A stretch of DNA of 9,284 nucleotides from an uncultured Clostridia bacterium (GCA_947177115.1 CAMWTG010000092.1:1-9284), one strand, 5' to 3'. Shown: positions 1 through 6,169, counted from the first letter of the stretch. Numbers and translations: made by a program. The notes: generated from the sequence alone by a model not told the origin.

Positions 1-20
1 GCCCTGAGTGTAGCATCTAC

Positions 21-57
21 TTGTAAACCATGTCTTCGGACATTTTGTAAACTATGT
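21..57. repeat. Pair of 13-bp direct repeats at left edge
   Basis: TTGTAAACCATGT (21-33) and TTGTAAACTATGT (45-57) are direct repeats differing at one base, 24 bp apart. Between them lies a small hairpin, ATGTC-TTCG-GACAT (30-43), with a UUCG loop. No gene covers this stretch. Repeated blocks of this kind occur near the ends of IS21-type insertion sequences, so this may be the end of an element lying outside the window. That reading is inference, because no transposase is visible. Confidence 0.4.
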
Positions 58-96
58 TACCAGGCTATACATGATACCTGCCCCTGCAGGCTGTTG

Positions 97-438
97 TCAG
101 GAATTTTGCACATTCGGCAAATGCCGGTCTCCCCATTTTTTCATGTAATCCATAACGTCCATGAAGCTCCTGCCCAGGTCAGACAGGGTATACTCCACGC
201 GAGGCGGAATCTCCCTGAAATCATGCCGGATCAGGAATCCATCGGCCTCCAGTTCCCGAAGCTGCTTTGTCAGGGACGATTCCGTTATTTCCCCAATTTG
301 ACGGCGCAGCTCTCCAAATCTATGGATATCGCGGAAAGCAATATAGTAGAGGATCTCAAGTTTCCACTTGCCGCCCAGGATCTTTTGCAGGGTTGACATT
401 GTTTTGCAGCGTTGGACCGCCGTTTCTGTTTTTTTCAT
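97..438 (-). CDS. HxlR-family winged-helix transcriptional regulator
   Basis: This 113-aa protein is a small single-domain winged-helix DNA-binding regulator of the HxlR/MarR-like class, which usually acts as a homodimer. The HxlR signature is clear: a cysteine near the N-terminus (C11), the LGGKWKLEIL block at about residues 21-30, the recognition region ESSLTKQLRELEADGFLIR at about 53-71, and the wing PPRVEYTLSDLGRSF at about 78-92. In relatives such as YodB and HypR the N-terminal cysteine senses electrophiles or oxidants. Whether C11 does so here is inference. The ATG at 438 has a GGGAGG ribosome binding site 8 nt upstream. The gene is transcribed divergently from the radical SAM gene, and the shared intergenic region holds a palindromic operator, so autoregulation and control of the neighbour are likely. 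The length is normal for the family. Confidence 0.9.
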   Translation of the reverse strand: MKKTETAVQRCKTMSTLQKILGGKWKLEILYYIAFRDIHRFGELRRQIGEITESSLTKQLRELEADGFLIRHDFREIPPRVEYTLSDLGRSFMDVMDYMKKWGDRHLPNVQNS

Positions 439-458
439 TTGTATGACCTCCCGGCCGC

Positions 459-487
459 ATTATATCGCCGCTGCCCTTAAAAAGCAA
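459..487 (-). promoter_or_regulatory. Probable hxlR promoter
   Basis: On the minus strand a perfect TATAAT (-10, 464-459) lies about 20 bp upstream of the hxlR start codon. A weak TTGCTT (-35, 487-482) sits 17 bp further up. The GGTACT/AGTACC operator (488-506) abuts the -35 on its upstream side. Confidence 0.5.
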
Positions 488-528
488 GGTACTGCAAAAA
501 AGTACCGTACTTTTCAATTTTGGGTACC
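488..528. promoter_or_regulatory. Putative HxlR operator region
   Basis: GGTACT-N7-AGTACC (488-506) is a perfect 6-bp inverted repeat. It is followed at once by a second GTAC-bounded block (507-527) that ends in the palindrome GGTACC (523-528). GTAC half-sites spaced by A/T-rich sequence are the sort of site HxlR proteins bind. The second block lies between the -35 and -10 of the plus-strand promoter and would block it when occupied. The first lies just upstream of the hxlR -35. The assignment to this regulator is inferred from position. Confidence 0.55.
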
Positions 529-538
529 ATGATATAAT
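511..538 (+). promoter_or_regulatory. Promoter of the radical SAM gene
   Basis: TATAAT (533-538) is a perfect -10, with TTTTCA (511-516) as a 4/6 -35 at 16 bp spacing. It points at the radical SAM gene, whose start codon is at 560 with an AGGAGG site just upstream. The putative HxlR operator overlaps the spacer. Confidence 0.6.
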
Positions 539-559
539 GGCGGAAAAGGAGGTTTTGTC

Positions 560-1495
560 ATGCATTACACCGGAACCATCTGGAGGCCGCCTTACGAGGC
601 GTCTTCGCTGCTGCTGGAAGCAACGGCGGGCTGCACCCATCACAAGTGCAAATTTTGTACGCTCTATAACGATCTGCCATTCCGGTTCAGGATGTCGTCC
701 CTCGGGGACATAGAGAGCGACCTGCAGGAGGCGCAGCTTTGGAGCACGGACCCTATCGCAATGCTGGCCGCCCGGCTGCAGGGAATGCCCGGGCCGGAGC
801 GCGTCCGGCGGGTCTTTTTGGTGGGGGCGAATCCCTTTGTGCTGAAATCTGAGCGGCTTTTGACCATTGCCGGTCTGATCCGGAAATACATCCCATCGGT
901 CAAAACCGTGGGATGCTTTGCGCGGATCACGGATATTGAGCTGAAATCAGCGGAAGAACTGGACGCCCTTCACAGGGCCGGATACGATGGGCTGACAATC
1001 GGGATCGAAACCGGCGATGAAGAGGCACTGCGCTTTATGAACAAGGGCTATGCCGCCGGTGCTGTTGTAAAACAATGCCATCGGCTGGATCAGGCCGGCA
1101 TACATTACAGCTTCTTCTATTTGGCGGGCATTTCCGGCGCCGGACGCGGCGAGATTGGAGCCAAGGCAACGGCCCGCCTCTGTAACCAGCTTCACCCAAT
1201 GCGCATCGGCGTCAACATGCTGACCGTTTACCCGGACTCGGCGCTTTATCAGGAAATGCAGCGCGGCTGCTGGAAGGAGGAAAGCGAGATCGAAAAATAC
1301 AAGGAGATCCGCACGCTGCTGGAAAACCTGGAGATACCCGTTCAATTTGCCGCACTGGGCGCATCGAACGCCTTCCAGCTGCAGGGGACCTTGCCGGAGG
1401 ATACGGCCTCTCTTGCTGCGGCGATTGATGAGATCGTGGAAACTGTGGGAGAAGATGATCTGAGAAAATACCGCAGGGAGCTCCCCCATTTATGA
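560..1495 (+). CDS. Radical SAM protein (Elp3/MiaB-like fold)
   Basis: This 311-aa protein has a radical SAM 4Fe-4S cluster motif, CTHHKCKFC, with C25, C30 and C33 as ligands. The spacing is C-X4-C-X2-C rather than the usual C-X3-C-X2-C, a form I recall from a subgroup of COG1032-like radical SAM proteins with GCTHNKC-type motifs. Further signatures are GANPFVL (about 94-100), likely the GGE-like SAM-contact strand, and GIETGDEEALRFMNKGY (about 148-164), typical of the barrel. There is no B12-binding or TRAM domain, so it is a stand-alone barrel with a short C-terminal extension. The substrate cannot be read from the sequence. The ATG at 560 is preceded by an excellent AAAAGGAGG ribosome binding site. 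It is divergent from the HxlR regulator and likely repressed by it. Confidence 0.88.
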   Translation: MHYTGTIWRPPYEASSLLLEATAGCTHHKCKFCTLYNDLPFRFRMSSLGDIESDLQEAQLWSTDPIAMLAARLQGMPGPERVRRVFLVGANPFVLKSERLLTIAGLIRKYIPSVKTVGCFARITDIELKSAEELDALHRAGYDGLTIGIETGDEEALRFMNKGYAAGAVVKQCHRLDQAGIHYSFFYLAGISGAGRGEIGAKATARLCNQLHPMRIGVNMLTVYPDSALYQEMQRGCWKEESEIEKYKEIRTLLENLEIPVQFAALGASNAFQLQGTLPEDTASLAAAIDEIVETVGEDDLRKYRRELPHL

Positions 1496-1532
1496 AAAGA
1501 CAGGGCTGTGACCCATTACGGTCACAGCCCTG
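1494..1532 (-). terminator. Intrinsic terminator for the minus-strand folate operon
   Basis: A 13-bp perfect stem (1501-1513 with 1520-1532, loop CATTAC) is followed on the minus strand by TCTTTTC (1500-1494). It lies about 65 nt past the stop codon of the cyclo-ligase gene and ends the minus-strand operon. The plus strand has no U-tract directly after this stem. The U-tract overlaps the stop codon of the convergent radical SAM gene. Confidence 0.65.
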
Positions 1533-1549
1533 CCATGCATGGATGTTTT

Positions 1550-1570
1550 GGGCGCGGCGCGCCCTCTTTT
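1550..1570 (+). terminator. Intrinsic terminator for the radical SAM gene
   Basis: GGGCGC-GGC-GCGCCC (1550-1564) is followed by TCTTTT (1565-1570) on the plus strand, 55 nt past the radical SAM stop codon. With the minus-strand hairpin at 1494-1532 it forms a back-to-back pair between convergent genes. The 6-bp stem is short but all G-C. Confidence 0.5.
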
Positions 1571-1596
1571 GATGAATCTGATACCTTATAGGGATA

Positions 1597-2166
1597 CTAT
1601 TCGCCCTCCGCCCTGCAGGCCGCCACGTCCCGCTCAGTGACAAAGTAGTCCATCCGGACATCGTGGGCCTCCAGGGGGATGTCTTCCCGCTCCAGCTGGT
1701 GGCGGCACAGCAGCATGGTAGGACATTTGACCTTCGGAAGATACCGGTCGTAGTACCCGCCGCCATAGCCCAGCCGCTCTCCCTTGGCGTTGCCGGTGCA
1801 GCAGGGGACGATCACCAGGTCCAGGTCCTCCGGAGCCACTACCGGACACTGGAGCCGGGGGGCCAGGATGCCGTAGCGTCCGCTGACCAGATCGCCCATT
1901 CCTTCGATCCGCCGCGCCTCCATGACGCCCTTTTCCACGCACAGGGGGACCGCCACCTTCTTTCCGTCCCGCATCATGATGTGGATCAGACGCATGGTGT
2001 CGATCTCCCGCTCCGTTCCCACGTAGCAGAAAATGGTCCGGGCCTTCTCATAGATATCGGTCCCGATCACCCTGCGGCAGATTGCTTCGTCCGCCTCGCG
2101 GCAGTAAGTGGAGGAAAGGTTTTTCGCCCGTGCGATTACCTCAGCGCGGAGGGTCTGTTTGGTCAT
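1597..2166 (-). CDS. fau: 5-formyltetrahydrofolate cyclo-ligase
   Basis: This 189-aa enzyme (also called 5,10-methenyl-THF synthetase, YgfA/Fau/YqgN family) converts 5-formyl-THF plus ATP to 5,10-methenyl-THF. It returns a dead-end folate to the active pool in the cytoplasm. The diagnostic motif GERLGYGGGYYDR (residues 129-141) is present, preceded by DLVIVPCCTGNAKG, the family's usual VPG-A-D block with Cys substitutions. An N-terminal basic segment (K3, R7) and YVGTEREIDT (48-57) match the ATP- and folate-contact regions. The length is typical. The ATG at 2166 has AAGGAG about 10 nt upstream. It is the last gene of a minus-strand run, 45 nt after the DUF1576 gene, and shares the folate theme of folD and fchA. 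It also belongs to a fold shared with phosphate-sugar isomerases, but the GYGGGYYDR motif makes the assignment secure. Confidence 0.93.
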   Translation of the reverse strand: MTKQTLRAEVIARAKNLSSTYCREADEAICRRVIGTDIYEKARTIFCYVGTEREIDTMRLIHIMMRDGKKVAVPLCVEKGVMEARRIEGMGDLVSGRYGILAPRLQCPVVAPEDLDLVIVPCCTGNAKGERLGYGGGYYDRYLPKVKCPTMLLCRHQLEREDIPLEAHDVRMDYFVTERDVAACRAEGE

Positions 2167-2211
2167 TGCGCATCGCTCCTTATGACTTGGAATAGAGGGT
2201 TGCTCTGGATA

Positions 2212-3558
2212 TTACTTTTTGGCCGCCAGCCGCTGCTCCTTCGTCTTGCAGAAGGTCTCCAGCTGGGGCACCAGAATGGTGGCGATCACCAGGGAGGTGA
2301 AGCCGCCGTTATACAGGCTGAAGCCGCCGTGGATGGCGGGGATGGAGGTCACCAGGAGGTAGTGCATCCCGCCGGCCAGAACGCCGGCCCACCAGCCGTA
2401 GTTCCCGGCAATGGGGGCCAGCCCGCTGGCGAAGCACAGCCCCACCATGATGGCCTGGTTATTCACCGGGAACACGCCGCCCAGCAGCTGGGTGGCGGCG
2501 AAGGAGAAGAGAACGTAGCCCACCATGATGGGCCAGATGTTGCCCGGATGGGCCCCCGCCGCGCCGAAGCACACCATGCAGAACACGATGCCGATGGTCA
2601 CGGCGTTGAAGCCGCTGAAGGGGTCCCCCATGATGGCGTTGACGAAGATGTAGTAGGCCAGGATCATCAGGCCGTAGAAACCGAAGTTCATCAGGGCCAG
2701 GCCGGGGCCGTACTTGCCCACGAAGTCCGCCTTGTGGCCAGTGTCCCTGAGGAGGTCCGTATAGCCCTTGAAGCTCTTCCCGTTGAGCCACCAGCCCGCC
2801 AGGACGCACAGGACAAAGAATATCCCGCAGAAGGTCCACACTACGCCGGGGTGGCTGCCCCCCAGGGTGGCCTTGATCTCCGGCACGGTGTGCCCCAGGG
2901 TCTTATACAGCGCCGCCACCGCCATGAGCCCCAGCAGTACGCCGGGCAAGGCGGCGGAGTACAGATCGTACCCCTTATGTACGTTGGGGGAGTGCCCTGC
3001 CATGGCCGGGGTGAGGAAACCAATGAGCATCCCCACCACCAACATCAGCACTACGCCGGTAAGGGTCACCCCTCTGGGCTCTCCGCTCTCGGGGTAGCGC
3101 AGCAGCAGCTCGCTGGCCAGAGGGCACAGGGCCGTGGCGAACATGGCCAGGTTCACGTACTTGGGGAAGGGCTCCTTCCGCACCAGGGCGTGGACCATGA
3201 CCCCCAGGAAGAAGGGCCACATGTTCAGGAAGTTGATGCCCCAGAAGGAGAACCCCGTGGTGAGGAAATAGGCAGCGACAGTCCCGCCCCCCACCGCCGC
3301 GCCGGGCAGGCAGGTCATGGCCGCGCAGACGAAGCCCACCAGGGAGACGTTGAGGAACGCCCCGGAGATGCTGCCGACCTCAAAGTAGTCCTTGGTCAGC
3401 TGGGCCGGGGACATGAGGATCCGGGCCAGCCCCGACATCATCTCCCCCCGGTCGGGGGCCGCTATGGCCCCAATGAGGTACGCCGCCGAGGAAGCCAGCA
3501 GGAAGATTCGGATGATGTTGACGCTGTTGAGGGCCTTGCTTTTCTGGTTTGCCAACAA
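2212..3558 (-). CDS. DUF1576-type polytopic membrane protein
   Basis: This protein of about 448 aa is strongly hydrophobic. Clear membrane segments lie near residues 14-34, 64-85, 90-125, 165-185, 203-218, 239-258, 289-308, 318-333, 340-360, 370-384 and 417-432. It looks internally duplicated. HKGYDLYSAALPGVLLGL (about 194-211) resembles HGGFSLYNGGFTSLVIATI (about 410-428), and INFLNMWPFFLGVMV resembles HPGNIWPIMVGYVL. This fits the DUF1576 family, which I recall as having two copies of the domain per protein and no known function. It sits 12 nt after folD and 45 nt before the 5-formyl-THF cyclo-ligase, so it is transcribed with folate genes. A transport role for a one-carbon compound is conceivable but unproven. 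The start is uncertain: only TTG codons (3558 or 3555) are in frame after the folD stop, with a GGGGGG run upstream as a poor ribosome binding site. An ATGATG overlapping the folD stop is in another frame. Confidence 0.82.
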   Translation of the reverse strand: MLANQKSKALNSVNIIRIFLLASSAAYLIGAIAAPDRGEMMSGLARILMSPAQLTKDYFEVGSISGAFLNVSLVGFVCAAMTCLPGAAVGGGTVAAYFLTTGFSFWGINFLNMWPFFLGVMVHALVRKEPFPKYVNLAMFATALCPLASELLLRYPESGEPRGVTLTGVVLMLVVGMLIGFLTPAMAGHSPNVHKGYDLYSAALPGVLLGLMAVAALYKTLGHTVPEIKATLGGSHPGVVWTFCGIFFVLCVLAGWWLNGKSFKGYTDLLRDTGHKADFVGKYGPGLALMNFGFYGLMILAYYIFVNAIMGDPFSGFNAVTIGIVFCMVCFGAAGAHPGNIWPIMVGYVLFSFAATQLLGGVFPVNNQAIMVGLCFASGLAPIAGNYGWWAGVLAGGMHYLLVTSIPAIHGGFSLYNGGFTSLVIATILVPQLETFCKTKEQRLAAKK

Positions 3559-3570
3559 AAACGCCCCCCA

Positions 3571-4431
3571 TCATCCAAGGGAGCGCTTGGCCGCCTCCAC
3601 CACGTGCCCGATCAGCACGGAAGTAGTGACGGCTCCCACGCCGCCGGGTACGGGCGTGATGGCCTCCACAATGGGCTCCACCTCTTCATACACCGCGTCG
3701 CCCGCGATGCCGCCCTTGGCTTCGTCCCAGTTGATGGACACATCGATGACGATCTGGCCGGGACGGACGTACTCCTTGGTCAGGCTCTTAAGCACACCGG
3801 CGGCGGAGACCAGGATGTCGGCCTCCCTGGTCACGGCGGGCACGTCCTTGGTGCGGGTGTGGCAGGTGGTGACGGTGGCGTTCTTGCCCATGAGCATGAT
3901 GCCCAGGGGCTTGCCAACCACCAGGCTGCGGCCGATGACCACGGCCTTCTTGCCGGTGCAGTCAATGCCGTAGTGGGCCAGGATCTCCATGCAGGCGGCG
4001 GGAGTGCAGGGGGCGAAGCCCAGCTCCTTGCCCATGAACACCCCGGCGTTGGAGAGGTCGGTCATGCCGTCCACATCCTTGCGGGGATCCAAGCGGTTGC
4101 AGATCTCGTCCTGGTCGGCTTTGAGGTGCTTGGGCAGGGGGCGGAAGAGGAGCACGCCGTGGATCTTGTCGTTGGCGTTGATCTCATCGATGGTTTTGAG
4201 GAGCTCCTCCTTGCTCACGTCCTCGGGGAGGACGAATTTCTCCACCGCCACGCCCAGGGTCTCGGCCCGCTTGGTGGCGCCCCGCTCGTAGCTGAGATCA
4301 TCGGGCCGCTCGCCGCAGCGGACGATGGCCAGGGTGGGGTTCACGCCCTTGGCCTTCACCGCCTCGCAGTCGGCGATGATCCGGGCGTTGAGGGCGGCGT
4401 TGACTTCTTTTCCTAAAAGCTGTTTAGCCAT
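3571..4431 (-). CDS. folD: FolD, methylene-THF dehydrogenase (variant active site)
   Basis: This 286-aa protein catalyses the NAD(P)-dependent interconversion of 5,10-methylene-THF and 5,10-methenyl-THF. In most bacteria FolD also hydrolyses methenyl-THF to 10-formyl-THF. FolD signatures are RPLPKH (about 96-101), DPRKDVDG, the Rossmann nucleotide loop VVIGRSLVVGKPLG, and the C-terminal TPVPGGVGAVT. The usual Tyr-X3-Lys catalytic pair is altered to Y48-E-R-G-A-T-K54, so Lys sits at +6 and Ala at +4. The conserved GPMT is GAVT. I recall this as a recurrent clostridial subtype. The lysine is needed for cyclohydrolase activity in studied FolDs, so this enzyme may be mainly a dehydrogenase, with the adjacent FchA supplying the cyclohydrolase. 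The ATG at 4431 has GAGAGGA about 11 nt upstream. It lies 29 nt after fchA and 12 nt before the DUF1576 gene. The stop TGA overlaps an out-of-frame ATG. Confidence 0.93.
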   Translation of the reverse strand: MAKQLLGKEVNAALNARIIADCEAVKAKGVNPTLAIVRCGERPDDLSYERGATKRAETLGVAVEKFVLPEDVSKEELLKTIDEINANDKIHGVLLFRPLPKHLKADQDEICNRLDPRKDVDGMTDLSNAGVFMGKELGFAPCTPAACMEILAHYGIDCTGKKAVVIGRSLVVGKPLGIMLMGKNATVTTCHTRTKDVPAVTREADILVSAAGVLKSLTKEYVRPGQIVIDVSINWDEAKGGIAGDAVYEEVEPIVEAITPVPGGVGAVTTSVLIGHVVEAAKRSLG

Positions 4432-4460
4432 TGTAGTTGTTCCTCTCTTTTCCTGAAATC

Positions 4461-5081
4461 TTATTTAAAGAATCCTGCCTTGACGGTCTCAAAAATATCG
4501 TCCGCCATGGCGCAGTATTTATCCAGCATACCCAGGCACTTTTTGTTCATTTCCTCGGCCAGCTCCCGGTTCTGGAGGGTCTTGGTGTTGATGAACACGT
4601 TCAGGGAGGCGGCCTGGAGCGCGGCCTTCACGCACACCGCGCCGCAGCCGGCATCGCTGACCGCCAGACGGCTGCCCTTCTCAGCAAAGACCTTGATGGC
4701 GTCCAGAGCCTCGCAGCACAGCTCCATGATTTTCACGGGCACCTGGCAGGCCACGATGGTGGCCTCCTCCAGGACCTTGTCCCGGTTGGGGTCGTCCTTG
4801 GGGATGCCGTAGGCCTTGGCCAGAGGCTCGAAGCCCTTGGCGTCCAGGGCGATCTGGTCCAGCAGGTCCTTCTGGAGCTGGTCGCACTTGGCCTTGAGGG
4901 CGATGATCTCCTCTTCCACATCGGCGTACTTCTTCTTACCCACGGTGAGGGAGCCCACCATGTTGCCCAGGGCGGTGCCGATGGCTCCCACCAGGGCGGA
5001 TGCCCCGCCGCCGCCGGGGACTGGGGCGTTGGAGGCTAATACCGTTACAAATTCAGTGCAGGATGCTTGTGCGAAATCCAT
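4461..5081 (-). CDS. fchA: Methenyl-THF cyclohydrolase / cyclodeaminase-family protein (FchA)
   Basis: This 206-aa protein belongs to the formiminotransferase-cyclodeaminase C-terminal domain family. Its stand-alone clostridial members act as 5,10-methenyl-THF cyclohydrolase (FchA). The hallmark PVPGGGGASALVGAIG lies at residues 20-35. It is followed by the helical body, including KKKYADVEEEI and the conserved DAGCGAVCVKAALQAA near residue 130. The start is taken as ATG 5081, because AAAGGAG lies a proper distance upstream. An in-frame extension to 5201 would read through the upstream hairpin repeats and adds no family-like sequence. It is the first gene of the fchA-folD-DUF1576-cyclo-ligase run. 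Context favours cyclohydrolase over formimino-THF cyclodeaminase, because fhs and folD are neighbours and no histidine or purine degradation gene is present. A cyclodeaminase role is the main alternative. Confidence 0.88.
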   Translation of the reverse strand: MDFAQASCTEFVTVLASNAPVPGGGGASALVGAIGTALGNMVGSLTVGKKKYADVEEEIIALKAKCDQLQKDLLDQIALDAKGFEPLAKAYGIPKDDPNRDKVLEEATIVACQVPVKIMELCCEALDAIKVFAEKGSRLAVSDAGCGAVCVKAALQAASLNVFINTKTLQNRELAEEMNKKCLGMLDKYCAMADDIFETVKAGFFK

Positions 5082-5100
5082 TGTTTTGCTCCTTTCTTCT

Positions 5101-5119
5101 TCGCGCCCTCTGGGCGCGA
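5101..5119. repeat. GC hairpin in the fchA leader
   Basis: TCGCGCCC-TCT-GGGCGCGA is a perfect 8-bp stem with a 3-nt loop. It lies directly upstream of the fchA ribosome binding site on the minus strand and is the member of the hairpin cluster nearest the gene. Confidence 0.55.
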
Positions 5120-5144
5120 GGGAAAATTCTTCTTTTCGGCAGTC

Positions 5145-5163
5145 CTGGGGCTTCTCGCCCCAG
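5145..5163. repeat. Hairpin CTGGGGC/GCCCCAG
   Basis: A 7-bp perfect stem with a 5-nt TTCTC loop. It is part of a row of four hairpins between the methyltransferase and fchA. No U-tract follows on either strand, so it is not an obvious terminator. Confidence 0.5.
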
Positions 5164-5169
5164 ACCCTC

Positions 5170-5199
5170 GGGTACTTTTTGTGCAAACAAAAAGTACCC
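5170..5199. repeat. Dispersed palindrome, copy 1 (TACTTTTTGT/ACAAAAAGTA)
   Basis: GGGTACTTTTTGT (5170-5182) and ACAAAAAGTACCC (5187-5199) form a perfect 13-bp inverted repeat around GCAA. A second copy with the same 10-bp core and the same 4-nt loop length lies at 7196-7225. The outer three pairs differ but are complementary in both. This is a REP-like dispersed palindrome, and similar ones occur in related gut Firmicutes as I recall. Confidence 0.75.
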
Positions 5200-5232
5200 A
5201 AAAAGTTGCTTAGGGGGCTTCGCCGCCCTAAG
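5200..5232 (-). terminator. Possible terminator downstream of the methyltransferase
   Basis: CTTAGGG/CCCTAAG (5209-5215 with 5226-5232) encloses a GGC-TTC-GCC top with one bulged G. On the minus strand the stem is followed after CAAC by TTTTT. It lies about 125 nt past the methyltransferase stop. The offset U-tract makes it weak, so read-through from the methyltransferase into fchA is possible. No convincing promoter for fchA was found between 5082 and 5356. Confidence 0.3.
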
Positions 5233-5356
5233 AACCCCTAATGTTTTCTTTTATTTACGCTACGACCTGGTGGACTGGCTTTTCTGCCCAGTCCTCTGGG
5301 CCGTCAGCAGACGAAGCGTTGGCGGATGCGCTCTAATGAGAGGTCTGCATTTGCTG

Positions 5357-6109
5357 TTATGCTTTCTTTGCGAGAATGCAGTACCACTCCGCTTCCTCCG
5401 CCGGGACTGGGGCCTGAACGGGGTGAGGCTCCAGTCGTTTGATCTGGTAGCCCATTTCCCGCAGGGCGTTCTCTATCACACTGCGCTTGATGGGATGATA
5501 GAGCTCCTGAAATACCTCGCGCTGGATGACCTTTCCCTCTTTTTCCAGGGTAAACACAATATGAAAGGTGATGGTCTCGTCCCCATGGTGTTCCCAAAAT
5601 TGGATAGTGTCCACACGCAGGTCATCGTGGAACATGGGGCGGTAAAAATAGTACTGCTGCTTCTCCGCGAGAATCTTATCCCAGTTGCGTGTATCCATGT
5701 ACAGATACCCGCCGGGCGTTACCAGGCGGTCCATCGCTGTCAGGGTCCGCACTACATCCTCGTTGGATACATAGGGCAGAGAGTTGCCCGTGCTCATCAC
5801 ACAGTCGTACTTCCCCGGCGCGGTTTTATCGATCTCCCGGAAGTCTGAGGGGAACAGCTCCACCTTGAGACCCCGTTTTTCCGCCTTTTCCCGGCACTTG
5901 GACAGCATGACCTCGCTCAAATCAGAACCCGTGACCTGATACCCCAGCTCCGCCAGCTCCAGCGTCAGATTGCCGCTGCCAATGGAGCAGTCCAGCAGAG
6001 TCTTTACGCCCGTACCAGCAAAAATGTTCTCGTAATGCTCCCGAAAGATGTCCCATCCCCGCTGGTTGAATCGCAGATCGTAAATATCTGCGCGGTCATA
6101 TAAAGACAT
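5357..6109 (-). CDS. Class I SAM-dependent methyltransferase
   Basis: This 250-aa protein has a Rossmann-type SAM-binding fold. Motif I is LLDCSIGSGNLTLEL (about 38-52), the acidic residue ending strand 2 is in VTGSDLSEVML (about 59-69), motif post-I is SDFREID (about 89-95), and motif IV is YDCVMSTGNSLPYV (about 100-113). A C-terminal strand-rich half (VDTIQFWEHHGDETITFHIVFTLEKEGK) resembles small-molecule N- or O-methyltransferases. The substrate is unknown. ATG 6109 is chosen because AAAGGAGG (6124-6117) is 7 nt upstream. An in-frame TTG at 6127 lies inside that ribosome binding site and is rejected. The gene stands alone between the XRE unit and the folate operon. It is preceded by a structured leader with a terminator, so its expression is probably controlled by premature termination and by access to the ribosome binding site. 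Confidence 0.85.
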   Translation of the reverse strand: MSLYDRADIYDLRFNQRGWDIFREHYENIFAGTGVKTLLDCSIGSGNLTLELAELGYQVTGSDLSEVMLSKCREKAEKRGLKVELFPSDFREIDKTAPGKYDCVMSTGNSLPYVSNEDVVRTLTAMDRLVTPGGYLYMDTRNWDKILAEKQQYYFYRPMFHDDLRVDTIQFWEHHGDETITFHIVFTLEKEGKVIQREVFQELYHPIKRSVIENALREMGYQIKRLEPHPVQAPVPAEEAEWYCILAKKA

Positions 6110-6116
6110 GCTACTC

Positions 6117-6140
6117 CCTCCTTTCAAAAATTGAAAGAGG
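6117..6140 (-). promoter_or_regulatory. Ribosome-binding-site sequestering hairpin
   Basis: On the minus strand CCUC-UUUCAA (6140-6131) can pair with UUGAAA-G-GAGG (6127-6117), with one bulged G and a UUU loop. The pairing covers the AAAGGAGG site of the methyltransferase. Its 5' arm shares bases with the 3' foot of the terminator stem, so the two structures compete. Confidence 0.5.
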
Positions 6141-6161
6141 GGACCGCAGACTGCGGCCCCC
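6126..6161 (-). terminator. Intrinsic terminator in the methyltransferase leader
   Basis: On the minus strand GGGGGCCGCA-GUC-UGCGGUCCCC (6161-6139) is a 10-bp stem with one G-U pair. It is followed by UCUUUCAAUUUUU. It stands between the structured leader domain and the methyltransferase start codon, the layout of a transcription attenuator. The G-U pair is an A/C mismatch on the plus strand, which shows that the minus strand is the functional one. Confidence 0.7.
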
Positions 6162-6169
6162 TATAGGTC

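Noticed and set aside
3380..3574. ORF starting at the ATG that overlaps the folD stop
   Set aside because: After about ten codons it becomes a Gly/Pro/His-rich shadow of the DUF1576 frame. It is treated only as a clue about the start site.
1663..4416. 917-codon open frame on the plus strand
   Set aside because: It runs antisense across the cyclo-ligase, DUF1576 and folD genes. Its product is rich in His, Gly, Asp and Gln with no domain logic, the usual result of GC-biased third positions on the opposite strand. The minus-strand proteins have clear family motifs.
5082..5201. Upstream in-frame start of fchA at 5201
   Set aside because: The extra 40 codons read through three hairpin repeats and lack family similarity. 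ATG 5081 has a proper AAAGGAG site.
6110..6127. TTG start at 6127 for the methyltransferase
   Set aside because: The codon is part of the ribosome-binding-site hairpin, and ATG 6109 has an ideal AAAGGAGG 7 nt upstream.
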